A DNA stretch of 64,000 bases from an uncultured Chitinophagaceae bacterium (GTDB lineage Bacteria; Bacteroidota; Bacteroidia; Chitinophagales; Chitinophagaceae), in assembly GCA_937873715.1 (NCBI GenBank), contig CALMYJ010000029.1:94855-158854 (forward strand). The letters run 5' to 3'. A program made the translations under genes and the position numbers. The notes below the pieces were generated by a model. The model was not told the origin of the DNA. It did no database searches and saw only the letters and a list, made by a program, of their open reading frames with translations. Shown here one piece after another: positions 44,839 through 53,354 of this stretch (position 1 is its first letter; the number at the start of each line of letters is the position of its first letter).

Positions 44839-46242
44839 ATGGTGCATGTGCTTGTGTATCTCGTTCTCGGCTTTATTTTGATAATGCTGGTGGTGATGAC
44901 TTACCAGTTCAACACCCTGCACAAACGTGCGGTGGATGATGATGTGCCTGAACCCCAGCAGGAAAAAATTTCACTCTCACAGGGATTTATTTATACCGCT
45001 TTAGTATTGGTGATTTTGCTGATAGTGGCTTATACCTGGTATGCCGTAAAAGGTACCCCCTGGGAAGGCCACCTGATGGAGTGGATGAATATTATTGTAC
45101 GCCTCATGCATATCACTTTTGGTATTGCATGGATTGGAGCTTCATTTTATTTCGTGTTTTTGGAAAATGCCCTCAACCGCACCAAAGATGTGAGGGACGA
45201 ACTGGCCGGCAACCTGTGGGCTGTACATGGCGGCGGCTTTTATTACCTCGAAAAATACAAAGTAGCGCCAAAGGTTATCCCAAAAGAACTGCACTGGTTT
45301 AAATACGAAGCCTATTTTACCTGGGTATCGGGCTTCAGCCTCTTGTTTGTAGTGTATTATTTTAATGCCAAAGCCATGCTGGTGGATACCAATGTACTCA
45401 ACATCAGTTCGGCTGCTGCAATAGCCATTGGTGTGGGTTCATTTATTATTGCATGGATCATGTACGATTTATTGTGCAAATCGCCTTTAATAAAGTACCC
45501 CCTGCTGTTTGCTTTAATTGGGTTTGCCTTACTCACAGGCTTTGCGTACGGCTATGCCCATGTATTTAGCGCCCGGGCCGCATTTATTCATTTTGGTGCT
45601 ATGATTGGTTCGCTGATGGCGGCCAATGTTTTCTTTGTTATTATACCTGCACAAAAAGCCATGGTGGCTGCCGGAAAAAAAGGGCTGCCACTTGATCCTG
45701 CCCTTGGTAAAAAAGCGCTGGCCCGTTCGCTGCACAACAATTATTTTACCCTGCCGGTATTGTTTGTGATGATCAGCAATCATTTCCCCAGCACTTTCGG
45801 TTACGAGTATTCATGGGCGGTGCTGGCGGCTATATCATTGGGTACCGCCGGGGTAAAGCATTATCTTAATTTAAAAGAGAAAGGCAAATACAATGTATAC
45901 ATATTGCCGGCATCGGTGCTGCTGCTGCTTGCCGTTAGTTTTATTACGGCACCACCAAAAAATCCGGGAGAATGTAAGCCGGTAAGCTTTGCTGTAGTAA
46001 ATAATATCATCACCAACCGCTGTATGAGCTGCCACTCCTCCAAACCTACCGATGATGTATATACGGCGCCGCCTAATGGTGTGGTGTACGATACACCTGA
46101 AGATATAGTGCGTAAAAAAGACCTGATTATGCAACGGGTGGTGATTACCAAAACAATGCCGCAGAATAATAAAACAGGTATTACACCCGAAGAGAGGGAT
46201 TTAATCCGCTGCTGGATTGAGCAGGGCGCTTCGCTGCAATAA
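44839..46242 (+). CDS. puuD: Membrane urate oxidase with C-terminal cytochrome c (PuuD)
   Basis: 467 residues started at MVHVLVYLVLGFILIMLVVM; 42 upstream codons in frame lie over the allB 5' end and are not membrane-like. About eight TM helices form the PuuD domain (FIYTALVLVILLIVAYTWY, IIVRLMHITFGIAWIGASFYF, GGGFYYLEKYKVAPKVIPKE and so on). The C-terminal ~90 residues contain a class I cytochrome c motif CMSCH (46021-46035) and QRVVITKTMPQNNKTG with a possible axial Met. PuuD oxidises urate to 5-hydroxyisourate and passes electrons to its own heme and on to respiratory carriers, so no hydrogen peroxide forms. Divergent from the six-gene operon encoding the next steps. Confidence 0.94.
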   Translation: MVHVLVYLVLGFILIMLVVMTYQFNTLHKRAVDDDVPEPQQEKISLSQGFIYTALVLVILLIVAYTWYAVKGTPWEGHLMEWMNIIVRLMHITFGIAWIGASFYFVFLENALNRTKDVRDELAGNLWAVHGGGFYYLEKYKVAPKVIPKELHWFKYEAYFTWVSGFSLLFVVYYFNAKAMLVDTNVLNISSAAAIAIGVGSFIIAWIMYDLLCKSPLIKYPLLFALIGFALLTGFAYGYAHVFSARAAFIHFGAMIGSLMAANVFFVIIPAQKAMVAAGKKGLPLDPALGKKALARSLHNNYFTLPVLFVMISNHFPSTFGYEYSWAVLAAISLGTAGVKHYLNLKEKGKYNVYILPASVLLLLAVSFITAPPKNPGECKPVSFAVVNNIITNRCMSCHSSKPTDDVYTAPPNGVVYDTPEDIVRKKDLIMQRVVITKTMPQNNKTGITPEERDLIRCWIEQGASLQ

Positions 46243-46771
46243 TCCTTATTCTGTATATGCCTGCGCCGCCCCGGCATCTTTTTCTTTCGAGCCAGTTGGT
46301 AAACACAGTATAAAAAACAGCAACTATAATTGCGCCTTTAAACATACCTGTAAAGCCCCAGGCAACCACACCTCCTATAACACCAAGAAATAACACCAAA
46401 AAAGGCAGCTTACCGCTTTTAGCTATCATCAAAGGTTTTACCACAGCTACCGACGATGTAGCACCCAAAAAATATGGGTTCTAAAGCCAAAGCAGGCATA
46501 AGTGTATGGCTGAGGGCAGCCAATGATGATGAAGGAAAAGTAAAAGTTAAACTAACATTAAACAAACACCTCAAACATAAAAAAACTGCACCCGCTAAAG
46601 CATAAAGCATTTAAAAGTATAGTGCAGTCTTTTACATTTAAAAAGCTTTGCAACAGATTTTTAAATACAAACCGCCGGATGCGATACAATTCTTTCCCCT
46701 AATTCTAACCACAGCCCTTAAATTGCACAGGATATTGCCATAAAGTATTATTGCTCTAATTTTTTATAACA
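46243..46771. other. Intergenic region with transporter remnant
   Basis: 529 bp between puuD and the flavoprotein gene. The first half holds the AI-2E family remnant on the minus strand. The rest is AT-rich; a -7-like element could not be identified with confidence. Confidence 0.5.
46253..46482 (-). pseudogene. C-terminal remnant of an AI-2E/PerM family transporter
   Basis: On the minus strand a frame NPYFLGATSSVAVVKPLMIA then KSGKLPFLVLFLGVIGGVVA and WGFTGMFKGAIIVAVFYTVF. This is the last two TM helices and the (D)N-x-x-(K/R)P-L-x-I loop typical of AI-2E family exporters. It begins after an in-frame TAG (46481-46483), has no start, and the tail runs antisense into puuD. No upstream part is present, so only the end of a gene survives. 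Confidence 0.55.
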
Positions 46772-48025
46772 CTGAGCCAGTTTGATTACCAAACCGATGT
46801 ACTGATAGCTGGTGCCGGCCCTGCCGGTGCCAGCACTTCTGTTTTCTTATCTAAAGAAAATATCCCCCATATCATCATCGATAAAGCGGCCTTTCCACGG
46901 GATAAAATTTGCGGCGATGCCCTTAGCGCTAAAACCACCGGAATGCTTAATAGGCTTGATCCAGGATGGAAACAGCTTTTTGAAAACCGGCAGGTACCGG
47001 CTGTAACCAGTATGGGTATGCGCTTTGTATCGCCCCGGCACGAAATACTGGATGTTCCTTTTCAACTCAATCAGCAAGTCAACACCGAAACACCCGGGCT
47101 GGTATGCCGCCGCATAGATTTTGACCATTTCCTTGCCGGGTTAATCAACCACAATACCGCTACCTTTTTAACCCATACCAGCATAGAAACTATTGATGAA
47201 ACACCTGGTGGGCTAATCGTAACCGTTAAACAAAACGGGCAGTTGAAAACCATTTTCACCAACATGATTGTTGGCGCCGAAGGCAGGGGTAGCATCACCG
47301 CTAAAAAACTGGCAGGCTTTACCGTTAACCCTGCCCATTACAGCGCAGGTATCCGTACCTACTACCGCAATGTAAAAGGCATGCACAGCCAAAACTATAT
47401 CGAACTGTTTTTCCTAAAAGAAATGCAGCCCGGCTACCTGTGGATTTTTCCTTTGCCCAACGGCGCAGCTAATGTAGGTGCAGGTATGCTAAGCAGTGCC
47501 GTATCGGCAAAAAAAGTAAACCTGAAACTGCTGATGGAAGATATGCTGCAAACACATCCCCTGCTGAAAGAACGCTTTCAGCAGGCCGTACCTGAAGGAA
47601 AAATTGAAGGCTGGGGATTGCCGCTTGGTTCGGTAAAAAAGCCGGTTAGCGGCAACCGCTTTATACTTACCGGTGATGCAGCTTCATTAATAGATCCATT
47701 TACCGGCGAAGGTATCGGCAATGCAATGGTATCGGCGCTGGTGGCTTCACGTACCATTAAGCAGGCTATTAACAGCAATAATTTTTCAGCAGCCATGCTC
47801 AAGGAATACGATAAGGCATTGTATAAAAAACTATGGCCAGAGTTACAACTCAGCTACTGGCTGCAACAGCTTGCTGCCAGGCCCCGCCTGTTCAATTTTG
47901 TTATTGGCAAAGCCAGTCGGAGTAAAGCACTGCGTGAAACCATCACCTGCATGTTTGAAAATGTGGATGTGCGGAAAAAATTTATCAACCCCTTGTTTTA
48001 CCTCAAAATTTTATTCAACAGGTAA
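46772..48025 (+). CDS. Geranylgeranyl-reductase-type FAD-dependent oxidoreductase, non-ATG start
   Basis: 417 residues if started at CTG (46772). The first in-frame ATG (46943) would cut off the dinucleotide-binding site GAGPAGASTSVFLSKE (residues 14-29) and the FPRDKICGDAL motif, so the true start lies upstream, after TAA at 46757. Only CTG 46772 or ATA 46766 are available; a sequencing error or lost ATG is also possible. Family blocks: DVLIAGAGPAG, ICGDALSAKT, IVGAEGRGSITAKKLAG, YYRNVKGM, YLWIFPLPNGAANVGAGML and GDAASLIDPFTGEGIGNAM. Related enzymes reduce prenyl chains or hydroxylate aromatic substrates; the substrate here is unknown. Convergent with the metallopeptidase gene. Confidence 0.85.
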   Translation: MSQFDYQTDVLIAGAGPAGASTSVFLSKENIPHIIIDKAAFPRDKICGDALSAKTTGMLNRLDPGWKQLFENRQVPAVTSMGMRFVSPRHEILDVPFQLNQQVNTETPGLVCRRIDFDHFLAGLINHNTATFLTHTSIETIDETPGGLIVTVKQNGQLKTIFTNMIVGAEGRGSITAKKLAGFTVNPAHYSAGIRTYYRNVKGMHSQNYIELFFLKEMQPGYLWIFPLPNGAANVGAGMLSSAVSAKKVNLKLLMEDMLQTHPLLKERFQQAVPEGKIEGWGLPLGSVKKPVSGNRFILTGDAASLIDPFTGEGIGNAMVSALVASRTIKQAINSNNFSAAMLKEYDKALYKKLWPELQLSYWLQQLAARPRLFNFVIGKASRSKALRETITCMFENVDVRKKFINPLFYLKILFNR

Positions 48026-48051
48026 CCGGCCCTATACCAATACTGCATTTT

Positions 48052-51000
48052 TTACTGCAGTGTTAGTGTACCCGGCACTACCAGGTTTTTACCGGTAAGT
48101 ACCGTAAGGCTTGCCCCATTACCTATTGTTTGTGATACATTGAGTACACATTGCCCACCTGCAATATGGTTAATAATAATTTCGCTGCCTGATGGCAGGT
48201 TGGCCGGTGGTATGGTATTGTTACTCCAGTTAGCCGCCACATTCCAGTTACCATTACCGGTAAAAGTATATGTAGTAACAATTGGTGTTGCAGTTATGGT
48301 GCAGCTATTTGAATTAGTATTAATGCTGAGGCCCCAGCTATTAAGCGTGCCCCCATCCTGGTCAGCATTATCCTTTACCGTTAGCGTCCAGGTGCCGGCG
48401 CTGTTCTGCCCGTTAAATGCTGATAAAAGGTTTTGCGGCCTTGCATTTCCGCCACCGTTTGGCGGGCAACTGATGGCTGCCGCAGCCTGGTCGTCCAGGT
48501 TAAGGTTAAAATTGGCGGCACCACCGCAAATACCGTTGAATAAAACCACCGATGTATTTGTTGGGCTGGTAAGCGTAACCGTGAGGTCGGCAATATAAGA
48601 GTGGCTGATATTTAACCCAACCACATTTATATCGGTAATTGTGGCACCCATGGCTGCCGGCACTGTAAGTGTGGATACCACGGTTGGCGTACCAGTTGCT
48701 GATATCGTTTTTGGCACATCAGTACTAATACGGCAGGTATTTACCCCTGTTTTAAACCTAAATACGGGTGAGTACTCTGTACCTGCACCACAGCCTGCAC
48801 TGTAAGATTTTACACGCCAGTAATACACCGAATCTTCACCCAATGCAACTGAAAGTGTATGTGGCAGCGTAGTTGAAAGGGTATCTGCCTTCCGGATTAC
48901 TGCAAAGCTTGCCGAATTTGAAATTTCAAGAATATAGCCTGTAACACCGGTTACCGCCACCCAGTTGAATACGGGTTTTACCGGCTGGCCTGTGGCATCA
49001 TTTGCAGGCAGTGTGAGTGTGGTGGGTGGCGTGGTTTGCCCTGCTACCACAAAAGTTAAATCCCTTACCTGCGTAACGCTGCCGGCTACCCCGGTAACCC
49101 TAACGGTATAATTACCCGGTGTAAGACCGGAAGTACCCTGCAGGGTAACTGTGGTGTTATTGCCAGGCAATAAAGGATTGGTGCCAAAAACAACAGTTGT
49201 ACCGGCAGGATTTAAGCTGGCGGTAAGATTAATTGCTGTTGCAAAACTCCGTAGTGATCCTGTTTTAAGTGTGGTAACGCCGCTATTGCCGCATATTGTT
49301 GTAGCTGCCGGTGTATTAAAAACAAAACTGGCAGTTGGGGCAGTTTGTATTGAAAAATTAAAATTACACATATCATAAAAGATATTGCCCACAGCAATCA
49401 CCCTGATACGGGCTGTAGCAGTAAGGTTGTTGGGCACCTGTATCTCCTCGCTGCCATCATTAGGTGTATTGGCGGCTAAAGTAATGGGAAAGGTAAGGCC
49501 TCCATCGGTAGATAGTTGGATATTTACCAGCGAGCAGTTGATGGGTGCCGAATTTGTTCCGGCAGTATTCCAGGTTACGATTCTAAATTCGTTGGCAAAC
49601 CAGGTTATCCCGGCTGTGTTGGGTGATGTAACTACAAACGGCCCGGCATTAGCCTCTACGGTAATAAGGTTTTCATCAAAACATACGCCGCCGCCACCGG
49701 CACGATTATCCCTTACCGTTAGCCTGAACTTCATCGTACGGGCATAATCCGGTAAGCGTTCGCCAATGCTGGTGGTATTATTGATTACATCGCTTAGCCT
49801 GGGAAAAAAACGGGTACCGGTAGTTACCGGCAAAAAAGACCGAAAAAGTGGTGCATTACCGGTTGGATTAGCCGAAGAACCGTTTGGCCCGCCTACATCT
49901 ACCTGGTCCCAACTATAGGTAAGTGCATCGCCATTAACATCTGTGGCAGTACCTGTAAAAACAAATGGCGTGGATTTTGGAATAATATAATCGGGCCCGG
50001 CATTTACCACCGGCGGTGTATTGCCTGTATTGGTTCGTTGTGCACAGTTATTACCCGTTTGATTAATACTATATGTAGCGATGGCTTCAATACTCACGGA
50101 ATGAAACATGGCATCGCTGGCATTTTGCAGGTTATCATTAAGGCATACACCGGCATACCCCATGATGGTAGAACCGCTGCCCGGCTCTGCATTTTCAAGT
50201 GCATAGGTGCTTCCACAGGAGTTGGCATTATTAAATGAATGGTCGGCACCAAACTGGTGGCCAATTTCATGACACACAAAGTCGATATCATACCCATCGC
50301 CGTAAGGTTGCGGTGTACCGGTTACACCCATTGCTTTTTGACCCGTTCTGCACACCGATGCTAATTGTGCGTATCCATAAGTACCTGTACTAAAGGTGTG
50401 ACCGATATCATAATTACTATTACCGATACGCTGGGTTATCTGTGTCTGGCTTTCATCAATAAGTACTTCGGCATCATCATTACCGGTAAAAGGGTCGGTA
50501 GCGGCTGTTACAAAAATTATATCATTTTGTGCGGCCACCAGGCTAAGCCGTATGGCAAGATCTCTTTCATAGATAGAGTTAATCCTGTTCACAGAGGTCG
50601 TAATTTTTGCCAGTACCTGTGCCTTGGTAGGGTTAGCCAGCCCGGTAGAAGCTATGGCATACTGGTGTGTGCAGGCTACGGCCAGACGGTAAGTACGTAG
50701 TTGTGTGCCGAAACACTGGGCTGCCAGGGTATTGGCTGCTTTTGCTTCGGCCACCGGTGTATTATCCCGGCGTGGCTGCAGTTCTTTATACCCGGCTGTT
50801 TTTTTATAATCGCTTTTGTAATAACTGATATAGTTGGTAGTGGTTTGCAAATCGTATGGGTCGATAAAAACGGCACCGCCTGAAGCTGATAATATCATGC
50901 CATGAAAACCCCATACTGTAATATCAATTGCAATGGTAGCAGTAGGATCGTCGATACCCTGCCCTGAATATGTTTTAATATCCGGGTTGGCCAGTGCAAG

Positions 51001-51318
51001 GGCTGGCTCCATTATTACAGTTTCCCACACCCTGAAACGCTGGATAGTTCCATCGGGCATGGGTATACCAATAACCGGTGCTGTAACCCTGGCATTGGTA
51101 TTTTTTTCGGAGGGAATTTTTTTGGCCAGGCTGCTAAATGCGGCATCATCAAAACGAAGGGTGCGGTATTTTTCAGGAACAATCACTCTTTTTTGAGCTG
51201 TAGTGGCAAAACCGGCTTCGGCAGCATCTGTAAAAAAAATTACCTGGGCCCGGGCACTACCAGCAAGGCAGAGTACAATCAATAATAAAAGGCTCTTATT
51301 AAATTTCCGTAGCATCAT
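48052..51318 (-). CDS. Secreted reprolysin-like zinc metallopeptidase with P-domain
   Basis: 1088 residues. Signal peptide SLLLLIVLCLAGSARA near the start; a propeptide-like region with AATIAIDITVWGFHGMILSA follows. The catalytic block is FVCHEIGHQFGADHSFNN (HExGHxxGxxH, the M12 reprolysin type with three zinc His). The Met-turn is probably in STIMGYAG. Later come Ig-like and Fn3-like segments, including FNWVAVTGVTGYILEIS. A proprotein-convertase P-domain covers SHSYIADLTVTLTSPTNTSV through SAGTWTLTVKDNADQDGG and LNSWGLSINT. The end is NWNVAANWSNN and VLTGKNLVVPGTLTLQ. I see no T9SS sorting domain at the end, unusual for such a protein in this lineage. Confidence 0.9.
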   Translation of the reverse strand: MMLRKFNKSLLLLIVLCLAGSARAQVIFFTDAAEAGFATTAQKRVIVPEKYRTLRFDDAAFSSLAKKIPSEKNTNARVTAPVIGIPMPDGTIQRFRVWETVIMEPALALANPDIKTYSGQGIDDPTATIAIDITVWGFHGMILSASGGAVFIDPYDLQTTTNYISYYKSDYKKTAGYKELQPRRDNTPVAEAKAANTLAAQCFGTQLRTYRLAVACTHQYAIASTGLANPTKAQVLAKITTSVNRINSIYERDLAIRLSLVAAQNDIIFVTAATDPFTGNDDAEVLIDESQTQITQRIGNSNYDIGHTFSTGTYGYAQLASVCRTGQKAMGVTGTPQPYGDGYDIDFVCHEIGHQFGADHSFNNANSCGSTYALENAEPGSGSTIMGYAGVCLNDNLQNASDAMFHSVSIEAIATYSINQTGNNCAQRTNTGNTPPVVNAGPDYIIPKSTPFVFTGTATDVNGDALTYSWDQVDVGGPNGSSANPTGNAPLFRSFLPVTTGTRFFPRLSDVINNTTSIGERLPDYARTMKFRLTVRDNRAGGGGVCFDENLITVEANAGPFVVTSPNTAGITWFANEFRIVTWNTAGTNSAPINCSLVNIQLSTDGGLTFPITLAANTPNDGSEEIQVPNNLTATARIRVIAVGNIFYDMCNFNFSIQTAPTASFVFNTPAATTICGNSGVTTLKTGSLRSFATAINLTASLNPAGTTVVFGTNPLLPGNNTTVTLQGTSGLTPGNYTVRVTGVAGSVTQVRDLTFVVAGQTTPPTTLTLPANDATGQPVKPVFNWVAVTGVTGYILEISNSASFAVIRKADTLSTTLPHTLSVALGEDSVYYWRVKSYSAGCGAGTEYSPVFRFKTGVNTCRISTDVPKTISATGTPTVVSTLTVPAAMGATITDINVVGLNISHSYIADLTVTLTSPTNTSVVLFNGICGGAANFNLNLDDQAAAAISCPPNGGGNARPQNLLSAFNGQNSAGTWTLTVKDNADQDGGTLNSWGLSINTNSNSCTITATPIVTTYTFTGNGNWNVAANWSNNTIPPANLPSGSEIIINHIAGGQCVLNVSQTIGNGASLTVLTGKNLVVPGTLTLQ

Positions 51319-51456
51319 TCCAATATACGTTTCGTAAGCGATATAAGATTTGTAGTAAAAATAGGTATTTCACCCTATAAACACTTTGGCATGGCTAAAT
51401 GCTGCCTGTATTGTACTAAGCTTAATGTTTGCCATTTTCATTAAACAAAAACGTTT
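51319..51456. other. Intergenic region before the hydrolase gene
   Basis: 138 bp between the metallopeptidase start and the hydrolase stop. Contains a small inverted repeat TAGG-TATTTCAC-CCTA (51361-51376) near the expected promoter of the peptidase gene. Nothing else was recognised. Confidence 0.35.
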
Positions 51457-52116
51457 TCAGGCAGCCAGTATTGCCTGTAAAATGCTGCTTACTTCGGCAG
51501 CCCGGTTATACACCATAAAATGTCCGCCGCCCTGCACCAAATGGGTAGGATGCAGTTTTTGCACCGGGAAAATTCTGTCGTTGGTGCCATGTATATGATA
51601 GAGCGAAGCTGGCAGCCAGTTGTTATGCCAGCGAAGTATTTCGTTGATAGCCCACTGCAGGTACTGCGGTTGTACCTGTTGCCTGTAGCGGCGCAGTATT
51701 TCAATATCATCTGGAGTTTCGACGCCCATATTGTAATTTTCAATTTGCTCCAGGAAATGATAAGGCCGCATGGGTATTATTTTGTTGACCCGGCTCCAGC
51801 CGGCCAGCCGCATCCACAGGGGTAACTGGGTGTATTGACTCACACTTGAAATAAGGATTACTTTTTGTACGGGCAGTTGCCGGGCAATTTCAATGCTCAT
51901 CATACCGCCAAAGGATAAACCGGCGATGATGGGGTTGGGCGTATCGATGGCTTTGGCCATCCTTGCCGCATAGTGTTCAATGCTTTCATTTTTTTCAGGC
52001 ATAAGCCAGGGCAGGTAGCGCCTGTTGTAACCGGGCAACTGCAGCCTGGAGAAAACCGTTTCATCGGCGCCAAGCCCACTGATGAAGTAAATAGTTTGCA
52101 TAAAATATTGCTGCAT
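51457..52116 (-). CDS. Alpha/beta hydrolase
   Basis: 219 residues. The nucleophile elbow is GLSFGGMMSIEIARQLP; the opening QTIYFISGLGADETVFSRLQLPG has the oxyanion-hole pattern; the late histidine is in VQGGGHFMVYNRAAEVS and the acid in HGTNDRIFPV. All three catalytic positions are therefore visible. No signal peptide. The start may be the first Met or the sixth (MQTIYFISG). It overlaps the stop of the response regulator by one base (TAATG type), indicating co-transcription. The substrate is unknown. Confidence 0.88.
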   Translation of the reverse strand: MQQYFMQTIYFISGLGADETVFSRLQLPGYNRRYLPWLMPEKNESIEHYAARMAKAIDTPNPIIAGLSFGGMMSIEIARQLPVQKVILISSVSQYTQLPLWMRLAGWSRVNKIIPMRPYHFLEQIENYNMGVETPDDIEILRRYRQQVQPQYLQWAINEILRWHNNWLPASLYHIHGTNDRIFPVQKLHPTHLVQGGGHFMVYNRAAEVSSILQAILAA

Positions 52117-53279
52117 TATTTCCTGGGCACAACATAGCTTTCCACATCGGCGGCTGTAATGGTTTTGCCGGAAAGTATTACCAGCCGTTCCACCACATTG
52201 CGTAATTCACGGATATTACCGGTCCAGTTATGCTGCATCAGCATATCGGCTGCATTTTTATCAATTGCTTTTTTCGGCTGACCGTATTCGTTAGCTATTG
52301 TTTCCAGGTAAAAATCAACCAGCGCCGGTACGTCTTCCCGCCTGTCGTTAAGTGACGGTACATGAATGATGATAACGCCAAGACGATGATACAAGTCGAG
52401 CCGGAAATTTTTATCCTCTACCTCTTTGAGCAGGTCTTTATTAGTTGCTGCTATTACCCGTACATCTACATTAATATCTTTATCAGCCCCCACCCTTGTG
52501 ATTTTACCTTCCTGCAGGGCACGCAGCACTTTGGCCTGTGCACCAAGACTCATATCACCAATTTCATCTAAAAACAAAGTGCCGCCGTTGGCCTGTTCAA
52601 ACTTGCCAATACGCTGTTTGATAGCCGAAGTAAAAGAGCCTTTTTCATGCCCGAATAATTCACTTTCTATCAGTTCGCCGGGGATAGCCGCACAGTTTAC
52701 CTCTACCATTGGGCCGCTGCTGCGGTTGCTTTTTTCATGTATCCATCTTGCCACCAGCTCTTTACCCACGCCATTTTCGCCGGTGATGAGTACACGGGCA
52801 TCTGTAGGCGCCACTTTTTCTATGGTATCTTTTATTTTTTGTATTGCTGCACTATCCCCCACCATTTGCTGCACTTTGCTCACTTTGCGTTTTAACACTT
52901 TGGTTTCGGTTACCAGGGTTTGTTTATCTAATGCATTACGCAGGGTAATCAGCATGCGGTTAAGGTCGGGCGGCTTGCTGATATAATCAAAAGCGCCTTT
53001 TTTTACAGCTTCAACTGCTGTTTCAATATTGCCATGCCCGCTAATTACAATTATGGGTACATCAGGATTTACCTGCCTTGCTTTTTCCAAAAATTCCAGG
53101 CCATCCATCTTAGGCATTTTTATATCACAAAGCACCACATCAAAAGTGCTGCTGCTAAATTTTCGAAGCCCCTCTTCACCATCTGCCGCTTCGTCTATTT
53201 TATACCCTTCGTAACTCAATATTTCGCCCAGTGTTTTACGTATCGCTTTTTCATCATCAATAATCAGGATTGCGGCCAT
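52116..53279 (-). CDS. Sigma-54-type response regulator (receiver + AAA+), without Fis HTH
   Basis: 387 residues started at MAAILIIDDEKAIRKTLGEI; four more codons are possible. The receiver domain has Asp52 as phospho-acceptor (VLCDIKMPKMDG) and the conserved Lys in YISKPP. The AAA+ domain shows Walker A GENGVGKEL, ELFGHEKGSFTSAIKQRIGK, Walker B GGTLFLDEIGDM and sensor/R-finger NIRELRNVVERL. The loop that contacts sigma-54 is usually GAFTGA; here it reads GSFTSA. The protein stops soon after the AAA+ domain, with no clear Fis-type DNA-binding helix-turn-helix. Members of this type in Bacteroidota are known to me as 380-390-residue proteins. Whether it acts through sigma-54 is open. The divergent DUF4846 gene starts 75 bp away. 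Confidence 0.92.
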   Translation of the reverse strand: MAAILIIDDEKAIRKTLGEILSYEGYKIDEAADGEEGLRKFSSSTFDVVLCDIKMPKMDGLEFLEKARQVNPDVPIIVISGHGNIETAVEAVKKGAFDYISKPPDLNRMLITLRNALDKQTLVTETKVLKRKVSKVQQMVGDSAAIQKIKDTIEKVAPTDARVLITGENGVGKELVARWIHEKSNRSSGPMVEVNCAAIPGELIESELFGHEKGSFTSAIKQRIGKFEQANGGTLFLDEIGDMSLGAQAKVLRALQEGKITRVGADKDINVDVRVIAATNKDLLKEVEDKNFRLDLYHRLGVIIIHVPSLNDRREDVPALVDFYLETIANEYGQPKKAIDKNAADMLMQHNWTGNIRELRNVVERLVILSGKTITAADVESYVVPRK

Positions 53280-53354
53280 GTGCTTTAACATTTTTTATTG
53301 TGAATAATTCAAAAGGTTGTATCCCTGTTTAATTGTTGGTAAAAATAACAGATT

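Noticed and set aside
46943..48025. ATG start at 46943 for the flavoprotein
   Set aside because: It would remove the FAD-binding GAGPAG site, which is clearly encoded upstream in the same frame.
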